Source: CAVRXQ01 sp963849105
GTDB taxonomy: Bacteria; Actinomycetota; Acidimicrobiia; Acidimicrobiales; Bog-793
NCBI GenBank assembly: GCA_963849105.1
Contig: CAWKGD010000007.1
Location: 1-21,699, forward strand
Direction: 5' to 3'
Length of the DNA stretch: 21,699 nt
Positions 14,043 through 21,210 of this stretch are shown here, piece after piece; positions within the stretch are counted from its first letter, which is position 1, and every line of letters starts with the position of its first letter. The translations under genes were made by a program, and so were the position numbers. The notes beneath the pieces were generated by a model. The model saw nothing but the letters and a program-made list of their open reading frames with translations. It was not told where the DNA came from and searched no databases.

Positions 14043-14516
14043 TCACGTAGTGCCGCCCGATTCTGCCGCCCTCTTGATCGCAGCAAGGGTCGCTGGAATC
14101 CCCCGATGGGCAGCCTCGGTTCGATCAGCAATCTGGGCGAGAGCGTCACCACCGAATCGTTCCTCGAATCGTGCGATACCAGCAGGGAGGAACTCCCATG
14201 ACTCAGTGACCTTCGTCCCACCGTCAACCGGGGTGAACGTGTAGCCCCAGCGAACCCATGAGTCACCAACGACGAATGCGAACTCGCGCCCTCGCTCTGC
14301 CGCCACGACTTCCGAACGTGTTTCCCACGTCCGTTCAGAGGTCTCATTGCGACCGGTGAACCGGGCACCCACTCGGGGGCCATTGCCCTCGTCCCACCAG
14401 CAGGCTTTGCAAACTGGACTCCATTCGCCCATTCGAGTGACGTCGGAGACCATGTCGTAGAGCGAATCTGCCGGACGGGCGATCACGGTCGACTCTGAGT
14501 AGCTGGGATTCGTCAT
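14043..14516 (-). CDS. SRPBCC (START/Bet v1-like, polyketide cyclase/dehydrase) family protein
   Basis: The 157-residue product has the compact START/Bet v1 pattern: an opening strand STVIARPADSLYDMVSDVTR followed by MGEWSP (the 'xxPAExVFDxxxDxxRxxEWSP' signature), then GARFTGRNE, TWETRSEVVAAERGREFAFV, WGYTFTPVDGGTKVTESWEF, and a long C-terminal helix from about 120 to 155. These proteins bind hydrophobic ligands; the ligand here is unknown. ATG 14516 is chosen to place the first strand at the N-terminus; GTG 14522 adds two residues. No clear Shine-Dalgarno is present, so translation may be leaderless. Confidence 0.85.
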   Translation of the reverse strand: MTNPSYSESTVIARPADSLYDMVSDVTRMGEWSPVCKACWWDEGNGPRVGARFTGRNETSERTWETRSEVVAAERGREFAFVVGDSWVRWGYTFTPVDGGTKVTESWEFLPAGIARFEERFGGDALAQIADRTEAAHRGIPATLAAIKRAAESGGTT

Positions 14517-14631
14517 TCGCACAACCAGCGGACATTTTGTGGTGGGAGTCTGGAGGTGGAGGTTGTTGATTCACCCCGTCGACGTTTGGAACGATCGGCG
14601 GACCTAGTCGCACGCGCGTAATCGAACACAA

Positions 14632-14934
14632 TTAGCCGGCGGGAGAGTCGTCTAACGGACACTCGCAACCTTCGGATTGTGACGGACACGGACCGAACAT
14701 CCGAGACCCACTATCGAAGTGCAAATGACCGCATTCGTTGCACCTGACAATTCCTCGGTCCTCTATCGACCGCCCGTAAGCACGATCGATCTCCCTCGAT
14801 TGTTCGATCATTCGTCGAAGGTAAGCAGGTTCAGTTCGCCTTTGCTCCGCCTCAGCCGATAGGACCGCCCGTTCACGGTCGCGTTCTGCCCGAGTTACCG
14901 GGAACCTCGCGTTCCATTGACGCCGTTTCATCAT
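14632..14934 (-). CDS. Small zinc-ribbon-like hypothetical protein
   Basis: This 100-residue protein has a strongly charged helical N-terminal half (RAERDRERAVLSAEAEQRRT ... RRMIEQSREIDRAYGRS). It is followed by a Cys cluster VRCNECGHLHF ... FGPCPSQSEGCECPLDD, very likely a metal-binding ribbon. ATG 14934 is followed at once by a second ATG (14931), either of which may serve; no good Shine-Dalgarno is visible. It lies 20 bp downstream of the 58-residue gene and may be the last gene of a three-gene minus-strand unit. Family and function are unknown. Confidence 0.6.
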   Translation of the reverse strand: MMKRRQWNARFPVTRAERDRERAVLSAEAEQRRTEPAYLRRMIEQSREIDRAYGRSIEDRGIVRCNECGHLHFDSGSRMFGPCPSQSEGCECPLDDSPAG

Positions 14935-14954
14935 TACTTAGCCGACGCGTCGAT

Positions 14955-15131
14955 TTACCGGTATCCGCCTCCAAGCGGCGAAAGGTCGCGCACTGTTTCC
15001 TGCTGCTCCTTGTCAAGTGCTCTAAGAAGCCAAGCGTCAAACACGTTCGTCACTTCCGGCTTCTCCGCGAATTCAATCGTCGGTTGATGGTCAACCGTCG
15101 GCTGTGGCAACTCCGGGATTGTCGGGTTCAT
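14955..15131 (-). CDS. Small acidic protein of 58 residues overlapping the Ntn-hydrolase gene
   Basis: ATG 15131 has AGGGGA about 6 nt upstream, and the frame runs to TAA at 14955-14957. The translation MNPTIPELPQPTVDHQPTIE continues FAEKPEVTNVFDAWLLRALD and KEQQETVRDLSPLGGGYR, which looks like a folded helical tail after a Pro-rich start, unlike chance frames in this DNA. It overlaps the end of the Ntn-hydrolase gene by 41 nt in another frame, implying coupled expression and perhaps a partner role. No family is recognised. Confidence 0.6.
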   Translation of the reverse strand: MNPTIPELPQPTVDHQPTIEFAEKPEVTNVFDAWLLRALDKEQQETVRDLSPLGGGYR

Positions 15132-15969
15132 TCGAGTCCCCTTCCATTGGCGGCTCGGGTGTAATCGGCGGTTGAAGGTCGAATCTCAGGTCCTGAAGAT
15201 GCGATTCCAGAATGGTGACGCTTTCATTGTTGATCGTCCCGTAAAGCTCAGCGAGTTCACCTAGCTGCTCATTTGTAAGCGGCTGAATACCGGCGAGCGA
15301 GATTACGCCCATATCTGTGTCGGTCCCGACCCCCGGTGCCACTTCGGAACGGCGCTTGGCTGCGTAGACCCTGTAGAGCGTTTCTTTGAAAGGCGCGGTT
15401 GGCGAGTGTCGGAAACCGATCATCGCTTGCATGACGTGAATCCAGCCGGTTCCAATGGCAGCAAAAGCGATCACGTCGTGCTCGCGAGCCGTGCGACCGG
15501 GATTGTGCACGGTGAAGAGGTGAGCACCGGTCGCATCTACTCCGGCGACCAGCAATTCCACGCCGAGATTGAATTGCGCCATCGCTTGATCGATCGCGGC
15601 CGTGATTTGGCCGTTGAAGGTGCTGTGTCCTTGATAGAAGCTTTGAAAGCTCAGACCTCTTGCGCTGAGAATCTGACTTTCTACCCACTGATTTCTGACC
15701 GCCTCGTAATTAACCGCGAGTTGAGCAGCCATCTGGGCGATGGTGGGGCTTGTGCCATACATTGCTTGCGCGGTTTCGTTGGCCAGCCGGGTGCCGATCA
15801 GTGCATCCCCCGCGACCATAGTCACGGCACACGGAGACGCCGGGGTGATCTTCGGGACCGTGTGCTCAAACTCGATAAGGCCCTGATAAGTAACCATTCG
15901 ATCCGACCCAATGATTACCCGAGGCTGCCCCTGGTCGTCGGTGCATATGGCGGCGAGGCAGACCGTCAT
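15091..15969 (-). CDS. Ntn-hydrolase, proteasome-beta-like protein
   Basis: The 292-residue product begins MTVCLAAICTDDQGQPRVII followed by GSDRMVTYQG. Removal of Met would expose Thr2 as the N-terminal nucleophile. Asp23 (GSDRM) and Lys40 (HTVPKI) fall where proteasome beta subunits have Asp17 and Lys33, allowing for a 5-6 residue insertion. TMVAGDAL and the late GTGWIHVMQAMIG and AKRRSEVAPGVGTDTDMGVIS also fit the alpha-beta-beta-alpha fold of proteasome/HslV/Anbu-like proteins. The C-terminal 35 residues are Pro/Glu-rich and probably disordered. Protease or amidohydrolase activity is likely, but the substrate is unknown; it is not a standard PrcB. Two small genes follow closely downstream. 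Confidence 0.75.
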   Translation of the reverse strand: MTVCLAAICTDDQGQPRVIIGSDRMVTYQGLIEFEHTVPKITPASPCAVTMVAGDALIGTRLANETAQAMYGTSPTIAQMAAQLAVNYEAVRNQWVESQILSARGLSFQSFYQGHSTFNGQITAAIDQAMAQFNLGVELLVAGVDATGAHLFTVHNPGRTAREHDVIAFAAIGTGWIHVMQAMIGFRHSPTAPFKETLYRVYAAKRRSEVAPGVGTDTDMGVISLAGIQPLTNEQLGELAELYGTINNESVTILESHLQDLRFDLQPPITPEPPMEGDSNEPDNPGVATADG

Positions 15970-16230
15970 GACAACGAGCAGGTTAGCGCCATTCGCGTTC
16001 GCGTTTTGATTGATCTCAATTACTCAAATGCGTTTACGCGCGTTGGCGACGTGAGTTTCGCAGTAGCTAACCGACACAGCTTTCGCTGCTGGCTTCGGCT
16101 CTACCGGCTTCCGAGGCAGCTCGCTCTCGCGCCCTCGCGGGGTGCGCGGGTTCACGGCCCGGCCCAGGCGTGAGCGTCGTTTTCGTTCCCCTCCTACGCT
16201 TCGGCCACACTCAGTGAAAGGAGTCGGATT
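15970..16230. promoter_or_regulatory. Divergent promoter region
   Basis: This interval separates the minus-strand Ntn-hydrolase gene from the plus-strand collagen-like gene. The collagen-like gene's Shine-Dalgarno GAAAGGAG lies at 16216-16223. An AT-richer patch at about 16005-16030 (TTTTGATTGATCTCAATTAC) is the best place for promoter elements, but I cannot assign hexamers. Confidence 0.3.
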
Positions 16231-16845
16231 TTGAAGCGCATCGCTCTATGCACCGCCCTCGTGCTCAGTCTCGCTGGAGGGCTCCTCGCGGTCGAGCTCC
16301 CAGCGTCGGCCGCGAAGGCGCCACACCACCCGAGCGCCAAGAAGGTCGTCATCGTGCGCGGACCTCGGGGTCCGCGTGGGCCGCGAGGTCCCAAGGGAAC
16401 ACCCGGCACGAACGGCACGAACGGCACGAACGGCACGAACGGTACGAACGGTCAGCCTGGGCCGAGCACGACCACGGCCAAGGCACTTCCTAACGAGACC
16501 GTCCCGACCACAGATACGACGATCGGAACGCTGAGCCTCAACGCGAATACGAACTACCTCATCTCATTCAGCGACAGTGTTCAGTCCACTGGAGGCGTAG
16601 TCGGAGAGGTCGATTGCTTCCTGACTGCCAGCGGCGGCCTCGCCGTCTCAGGCGACAACAATCCCTACGTCGTGAACGCTGCCGGGTCAAATGTAACTTC
16701 CGACCTGTCGGCGTTCGACACCGTCGCCGTGGGTTCGACACCGGCCACGCTCACGCTCACGTGCGTCAACGACTCGGGCGGCACCGAACTCTTTAACAGG
16801 GGCGAGCTGGCAGCGACGGCGGTTGGGACGCTAAGTCAGAGCTAG
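16231..16845 (+). CDS. Secreted collagen-like protein A
   Basis: A TTG start at 16231 has GAAAGGAG 7 nt upstream and gives 204 residues. The signal peptide is MKRIALCTALVLSLAGGLLA followed by VELPASAAK. After a basic linker come 12 Gly-X-Y triplets (GPRGPRGPRGPKGTP, five GTN, GQPGPS), then a C-terminal beta-rich globular domain (about 90-204) with two Cys that may form a disulfide. Gly-X-Y tracts of this kind can trimerise like short bacterial collagens. The signal peptide and GPRGPRGPRG start are nearly identical to those of the convergent gene at 17176-17784, so the pair arose by duplication with a change of globular head. Surface or extracellular role inferred. Confidence 0.85.
   Translation: MKRIALCTALVLSLAGGLLAVELPASAAKAPHHPSAKKVVIVRGPRGPRGPRGPKGTPGTNGTNGTNGTNGTNGQPGPSTTTAKALPNETVPTTDTTIGTLSLNANTNYLISFSDSVQSTGGVVGEVDCFLTASGGLAVSGDNNPYVVNAAGSNVTSDLSAFDTVAVGSTPATLTLTCVNDSGGTELFNRGELAATAVGTLSQS
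16405..16449 (+). repeat. 9-bp tandem repeat encoding Gly-Thr-Asn
   Basis: Five copies of GGCACGAAC (the last as GGTACGAAC) run head to tail and encode (GTN)5 in collagen-like protein A. Perfect in-frame 9-bp units can expand or shrink by slippage, changing the length of the collagen stalk. Confidence 0.9.
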
Positions 16846-16864
16846 ATCGAACGGAACCACGTCG

Positions 16865-16906
16865 TACAACTCGACCCCGGTGCTTTGGCACCGGGGTCGA
16901 GTTGTA
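16865..16906. terminator. 19-bp perfect hairpin after collagen-like protein A
   Basis: Bases 16865-16883 pair perfectly with 16888-16906 around a TTTG loop, 20 bp past the stop codon. It has a GC-rich upper stem (CCCCGGTGC/GCACCGGGG). It is probably a strong terminator between the two convergent collagen-like genes, although no T-run follows. Confidence 0.8.
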
Positions 16907-17175
16907 TATCGCACCTTCGCCGTTTTAATTGAACTGATTTAGCCCGCGGGCCGAGACGCGTCGGCTGGCTAATAGGACAGATATACGCGGCGCTCGCTCC
17001 CCGCAGCCGTTGGGCCGACCGTTCCCCAGCCTTGATGTAGCAGAACGTCCGCTGGCAAAGCGCGTCCGCGGGTTTTCTTACGCGGGACTCCGTCACCGTG
17101 TTGTCCCATACCGTGGCTTTGCGCCGCCCAAGTCACCGACGCGCGACAACTAGGGCGGCGCGCAACACTGCAGCT

Positions 17176-17784
17176 CTAGTTCTTAGCGGTTAAACGTGAC
17201 GCGTTCAGCGGGTGTCCCGAATTGATGTTCGTCTGCATCCGCGTAGTCGAAGCTGTAGTGGTGCCAGTGCCGGGAGCACAGATCGCATATACCTCGTAGT
17301 CCAACCCATCCGGGGTGCTGTTAGCGGTGACGATGTCGACATCCGCGGTCCACTCCGTCGTCGACAGGTCGCCCGCCTCGTCTCCCGGGTAACTGTCCTC
17401 CAACTTGTTCGCCGATGGGTCATCCAGTAACGCGCCGCCCCCGGTCAAGACGTAGCCGGTTGGACAGCTCGCGTTGCCGTAGTACTCGCCGGGTGTGTCC
17501 GACGTCGTGTAGGAGCTGTAGACGATCTGCTCCGTCAGTGACTGCGGACCTGCCACACCCTGCGCTCCTGCCACACCCTGCGGACCTGCCACACCCTGCG
17601 CTCCTGCCACACCCTGCGGACCTGCCGCCCCGCGCGGACCACGTGGGCCTCGCGGGCCGTGTACGACAATCGTTTTCTTGTCGGTCGCGTGGTGGGTCTT
17701 CGCCGCCGCGGCCGGAAGCTCGACCGCGAGGAGACCCCCGGCGAGACTGAGGACAATGGCGATGCACATGACGATGCGCTTCAT
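17176..17784 (-). CDS. Secreted collagen-like protein B
   Basis: ATG 17784 has AAGGAG 7 nt upstream and is chosen because it starts the signal peptide MKRIVMCIAIVLSLAGGLLA followed by VELPAAAAK; a longer in-frame extension looks non-coding. The 202-residue product has 13 Gly-X-Y triplets (GPRGPRGPRGAA, then alternating GPQGVA/GAQGVA) encoded by near-perfect 18-bp repeats. A globular head follows, with CPTGYVLTGGGALL and YEVYAICAPG. Signal peptide and first triplets match protein A, but the heads differ. Likely an exported trimeric stalk protein. Function and partner unknown. Confidence 0.87.
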   Translation of the reverse strand: MKRIVMCIAIVLSLAGGLLAVELPAAAAKTHHATDKKTIVVHGPRGPRGPRGAAGPQGVAGAQGVAGPQGVAGAQGVAGPQSLTEQIVYSSYTTSDTPGEYYGNASCPTGYVLTGGGALLDDPSANKLEDSYPGDEAGDLSTTEWTADVDIVTANSTPDGLDYEVYAICAPGTGTTTASTTRMQTNINSGHPLNASRLTAKN

Positions 17785-17802
17785 ATCCCGCTCCTTGTCT
17801 CT

Positions 17803-17836
17803 AATTTCTGTTGCCCTCCAATTTCTGTTGCCCTCC
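17803..17836 (-). repeat. Tandem 17-bp duplication upstream of collagen-like protein B
   Basis: AATTTCTGTTGCCCTCC occurs twice head to tail (17803-17819 and 17820-17836). On the gene's strand it reads GGAGGGCAACAGAAATT twice, 18 bp upstream of the ATG, duplicating a Shine-Dalgarno-like GGAGGG. It is a recent slippage duplication or a doubled regulatory site. Confidence 0.85.
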
Positions 17837-18060
17837 TCGACGTCCGAGGTAGGAACTGGTGGCGCCTCGGGGTCGCGGCCCAACTGCCTCGTGAAGCCGA
17901 ATCCCCTTGTCGCCAAGGCGCCAGATGACGTAGACGCGACGACCGCTGGCGTGCGTCCACAGATTCGGTGCGCCCGAACAAACGCACGAAAGGCAGAGCC
18001 AGTCGGGCCGAGACGACGCAGTGTCATTGGGCGTCACTCCAGCGACCGGCTCCACGGCGA

Positions 18061-19794
18061 TCACGGTCCTTCGGCTTTCCACGTGACCGTGAAGTTTTCG
18101 CCGGACGGATCCAACGCTCCGGACTCATCGAGCAGCATCGAGCCCGAGTTCGACACCATGTTGAGTTCAGAGCTGGTGAAGGCGGGGATCGAAGCCGGGC
18201 TTCCAGTGGTCGCAGCTTGCGCGTTCGAGATCGCGACGGTTCCAAAGTCTGCGAGCGCTGTGAGCTGGCACGAGGAGTCGCAGAGCTCGGGCCGCTCGAC
18301 GATCCATTCAGCCGACGACTGGGCGGCAGACGAGAAGCCGATTGTCGTCGAAAAGCTCCATCGCACAGAGGAGTCTGTCAGCGCGAGAGTCCAAACACCT
18401 CCCGCTTCACTGACCGAAGCGTCGATCACGTCCCCCGGGGAGACCGGGTAGTCGCTCGGGTTGAGTTCTACTTCGTTACCTCCGGAGACGTTCGGGTCGC
18501 CGTACATCTCGTACCAAGCGTCGTAGGAAGCGGTTCCGTCGGAGCAGTCCCCTTCGGTTCCGTCTTGTTCGACCGTCTGGCTCGTGTTGCCATCGATGCC
18601 AACCCACACGGCGGAGTACTGGGTTCCCGATGAACAAGAGACCGTGGGCACGGTCCAGCTCGCGGACACGGAATCGAACTCTGTGCACGGGTCAGTCGCC
18701 ACGTAACCCGACCAATTCTGGGAAGTCTCGGGGCCGGTGGCAACCGTGAGCGCGGCGGGGTCCGTCGTCGTTGACCCGGCGGAGTTCGCGAACACGGCTT
18801 CGAGTTCGTCTCCGTTTGCGGAACTGGAGGCGGCAAAGGAGTAGCACGACGAGGTCGCGCCGACGACAGGTTGCCAACTGACTCCGCCATCGGTGGAGAC
18901 CTCCCACTGCACCGTTGGAGTCGGTGACCCAGTAGCCGCGGCAAAAAATGCGGCGGTCGTGTTCTCCAGCGCCGTCTCTTCTTCTGGCTGCGTCGTGACC
19001 GCTGGTGCCGCGTCAACCGTGAGGGTCGCCGCAGCGCTCGTTGCCGAGCCGACCGGATTCGTGAAGACAGCCTCGAACTCATCACCGTTGTTCGAGGTCG
19101 CGACTCTGAACGAATAAGGCGCCGACGTCGCGCCAGCAAAGGGGCCCCAAGTTGCGCCGCCGTCGGTCGAGATCTGCCACTGGACCGAGGCCGTCGGGGT
19201 GCCGGTCGCACTGGCGTTCAACGTGGCGATCGCGCCAGCCAAAACGCTTTCGCTCGACGGCTCCAGAGTGATCACCGGGGCGCTCCACCCTGGGGGCGTA
19301 GTCGGCTTTGGCGAAGGGGGCTGTCCCTCCTCGACTACCGAAAGCGACTTTCGCGTCGTCCTTCGGCCGCCGACCGCGGCGAGCACGAAGCGGAAGGTGA
19401 GCGCCGAAGCAGATGAGTTCTTCGGAATGTGGACGACGATGCGAGCCAATCCGGTCGCACACGGAAGAGTCCTCGAAAGACGCACGTTCGCGGAAGCGAA
19501 CCGGCACGACGTCGCGCCGGAAACGACTGCGCGCAAGTGCACCGTTCCCCCAGCCGCGGTCAGACGAGCCGGAGTCGCGGAGAACCGGGCGATTCGGAGG
19601 TGCTGGATCTTGCCCGGGGACTTGATGAATCCGACTATTCGGTTCGTGTCAATGACGCGACCCGAGTATCGCGCCGACGCGATTCCCTTCATGCCGGACG
19701 GCGAGCCAAGAACCGTGAGTGTCGGCATAACGAGCGCTATACCAACCATCACTGTGATTCCGGCACGCGTTGCGGCGCGGGGCGCCGAGTTCAC
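18061..19794 (-). CDS. Secreted G1-family (eqolisin-like) glutamic peptidase with Ig-like domains
   Basis: Starting at GTG 19794 gives 577 residues. The N-terminus has a basic stretch and hydrophobic segment AGITVMVGIALVMPTLTVLG, an export signal. A beta domain spans about 65-155, a Pro-rich linker 157-170, and two Ig-like domains about 172-260 and 262-351 (each with VQW[QE][IV]STDGG...W and NGDE[FL]EAVF). The C-terminal 215 residues match peptidase family G1: NWSGYVATD, SASWTVPTVSC, YSAVWVGIDG, Q410 in VEQDGTEGDC and E496 in SAEWIVERP. Gln and Glu are the catalytic pair of scytalidoglutamic peptidase. Such enzymes are acid endopeptidases, so a secreted acid-active protease is likely. The 109 codons upstream of this GTG are open but look non-coding. 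Confidence 0.85.
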   Translation of the reverse strand: MNSAPRAATRAGITVMVGIALVMPTLTVLGSPSGMKGIASARYSGRVIDTNRIVGFIKSPGKIQHLRIARFSATPARLTAAGGTVHLRAVVSGATSCRFASANVRLSRTLPCATGLARIVVHIPKNSSASALTFRFVLAAVGGRRTTRKSLSVVEEGQPPSPKPTTPPGWSAPVITLEPSSESVLAGAIATLNASATGTPTASVQWQISTDGGATWGPFAGATSAPYSFRVATSNNGDEFEAVFTNPVGSATSAAATLTVDAAPAVTTQPEEETALENTTAAFFAAATGSPTPTVQWEVSTDGGVSWQPVVGATSSCYSFAASSSANGDELEAVFANSAGSTTTDPAALTVATGPETSQNWSGYVATDPCTEFDSVSASWTVPTVSCSSGTQYSAVWVGIDGNTSQTVEQDGTEGDCSDGTASYDAWYEMYGDPNVSGGNEVELNPSDYPVSPGDVIDASVSEAGGVWTLALTDSSVRWSFSTTIGFSSAAQSSAEWIVERPELCDSSCQLTALADFGTVAISNAQAATTGSPASIPAFTSSELNMVSNSGSMLLDESGALDPSGENFTVTWKAEGP

Positions 19795-20192
19795 AAGGCG
19801 AACCCTACGTGACGAAAGTGGGTGGCACCTGCCTCGTATTCGCCACTCGACAGTGTCTAGAGACTGCACATCGTCGGGAGGGCTTTGCCAGCTCGTGGCA
19901 CCACACCAGACGGCCTGAAGATCCTCAGTGCTATCTCGGCAGTCCGCGGCCCGGCTCGAGCACGGGCGTCGCGACGTATCTCCTGCGATCGACAGACGGC
20001 GGAAAGATCTGTCGGCTCGTGACTGGCCGTGAGACTCAGAATCGACCCCGAGAAGAGACCGGGTGTCGACGCCAAAACGACGGTTCTCGCACGGCCGACA
20101 GGTGCCGAAGGTCGCCCACAACGCTCAAGCCAAAAGTCCGCTGAGACTGTCCGCTAACGCCGGGTCGATGCGCGTTCCGAGGCGGCACGTAA
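19795..20192. other. Intergenic region upstream of the peptidase gene, no gene seen
   Basis: An open minus-strand frame continues through it, but its Ser/Arg/Cys-rich text has no domain or signal peptide. It should contain the peptidase promoter. Its right end carries the second copy of the 21-bp repeat (20187-20207), against which the terminase fragment begins. Confidence 0.4.
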
Positions 20193-20207
20193 CCGCGGCG
20201 CAACCGC
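20187..20207 (+). repeat. 21-bp direct repeat, copy 2
   Basis: It is identical to 13293-13313 and in the same orientation. The recognisable large-terminase sequence starts immediately at its right end, and the repeat itself supplies the in-frame TAA (20190-20192) that closes the frame on the left. Confidence 0.7.
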
Positions 20208-20579
20208 CTGCGGGAGGAGGGATTCAAGCCGCAGCCGTTCAACGCGTCGAGCGGGACCGATCTAAAGGACAGATCGGGCGAGTTGCAATTCCTGAACCTT
20301 CGCGCCGCGGCATGGTGGCACCTTCGCGAGCAGCTCGACCCGGCGTATGGCGCGACTCTCGCTTTGCCTGAAGACGACGAGCTGACGGCTGATCTCATCG
20401 CTCCCCACTACGCGATGACCTGCGCGGGCAAATTGCAGGTCGAGTCGAAAGACGAGATTCGGTCGCGACTCGGCCGCTCGACGGATCGTGGCGATGCCGT
20501 GGTGGAAGCGCGCTTCGACGCTGCGCGCGGAGTCGGCGCTGCCTTTATGGAGTGGATGCGCGAAAGGAAGGCGCGCTAG
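20193..20579 (+). pseudogene. 3' fragment of a phage terminase large subunit
   Basis: The frame opens after TAA 20190 and ends at TAG 20577. It reads LREEGFKPQPFNASSGTDL ... ELQFLNLRAAAWWHLRE QLD, then LALPEDDELTADLIAPHYAM, LQVESKDEIRSRLGRSTDRG and DAVVEA. This is the C-terminal nuclease-domain end of large terminases, where the pattern is 'F-x-N-x-RA-x2-WW-xLRE ... LP-x-DDEL-x2-DL ... ESKD-x-IxxRLGRSPDRGDAV'. About 125 residues remain; the ATPase domain and most of the nuclease are missing, and there is no start codon before TTG 20283. It is a remnant of a prophage or similar element. Confidence 0.8.
20257..20277. other. Small dyad inside the terminase fragment
   Basis: CCGATCT (20257-20263) pairs with AGATCGG (20271-20277) around a 7-nt loop. 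It lies in the coding text of the remnant (GTDLKDRSG), so it may be incidental. Confidence 0.3.
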
Positions 20580-20688
20580 CCGCCGCACAGCCGAAGTCTG
20601 AGGAGCCGGCCCCGACAGGCGCTCTGCTCGCGCCGGTGCTTCGTGACTTCCCGCGCAAGATCCAGATAGCGGTTGGTGTAGGGAGTCT

Positions 20689-21210
20689 CTAGGGACTCGG
20701 AAGCCAATGGGAGTTCCAGTAAAACTCCCCGCTTGCCGTGTTGGGGAGCACCGTGAAGTCGACGGTGCCGATTTGGTTGTCGCCGTGAAACACGTAACAG
20801 GTCCCTGTCCGTCCCGGCTGCCACTTGGCGGGCAAGATGCACGAAATCGATTGCGCGTTGGTCACCCCGAAACCCGACGGTTGCCGTTCCCTGAGCAGAC
20901 TCAGCTCCTGGCGTTGGAATGTTGCCAGTGTCGGGCCGCCGACTGACGCGCTCCCAGGTGTGTTCGGTACGGCCGCTTTGCTGTCGAGGTGGTGAACGAT
21001 TACCCCGGTTATGCCCGCGGCGATGCCTGCCGCCAACAACGCGATGAGAACCACCCAGGGCGCGGCCAATCCACGGCGGGGCGGAGGTTGTTCAACTGGG
21101 GACTGCGGTGTTGGAGCAGGGGGCTGCATCGGTGCGGCAGGTGGTGGTGTCGAGCTTGTTCCCCCACATCCGCCATGTGTCCCCCAAATTGGACCCCGAA
21201 CGTGCCTCAT
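20689..21210 (-). CDS. Single-pass membrane protein with a DUF4333-like C-terminal domain
   Basis: The 173-residue frame has a Gly/Pro-rich N-terminus (about 1-48), one transmembrane helix LAAPWVVLIALLAAGIAAGI followed by TGVIV (about 48-72), then an external domain. That domain contains ISCILPAKWQPGRTGTCYVF ... NQIGTVDFTVLPN, where paired cysteines and the strand pattern resemble DUF4333 of actinobacterial envelope proteins. Function is unknown. The ATG at 21210 is taken as the longest form. The first residues (MRHVRGPIWGTHGGCGGTS) are unusual, and no clear Shine-Dalgarno is seen, so the true start may differ. The stop lies 110 bp from the terminase remnant's stop, in convergent orientation. 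Confidence 0.75.
   Translation of the reverse strand: MRHVRGPIWGTHGGCGGTSSTPPPAAPMQPPAPTPQSPVEQPPPRRGLAAPWVVLIALLAAGIAAGITGVIVHHLDSKAAVPNTPGSASVGGPTLATFQRQELSLLRERQPSGFGVTNAQSISCILPAKWQPGRTGTCYVFHGDNQIGTVDFTVLPNTASGEFYWNSHWLPSP

Noticed and set aside
17785..18027. N-terminal extension of collagen-like protein B
   Set aside because: The signal peptide begins at ATG 17784 with AAGGAG in front, matching its paralogue; the upstream text contains the tandem duplication and looks untranslated.
19795..20121. N-terminal extension of the G1 peptidase frame
   Set aside because: It would place 109 non-descript Cys/Arg/Ser-rich residues before a clear signal peptide; GTG 19794 fits better.
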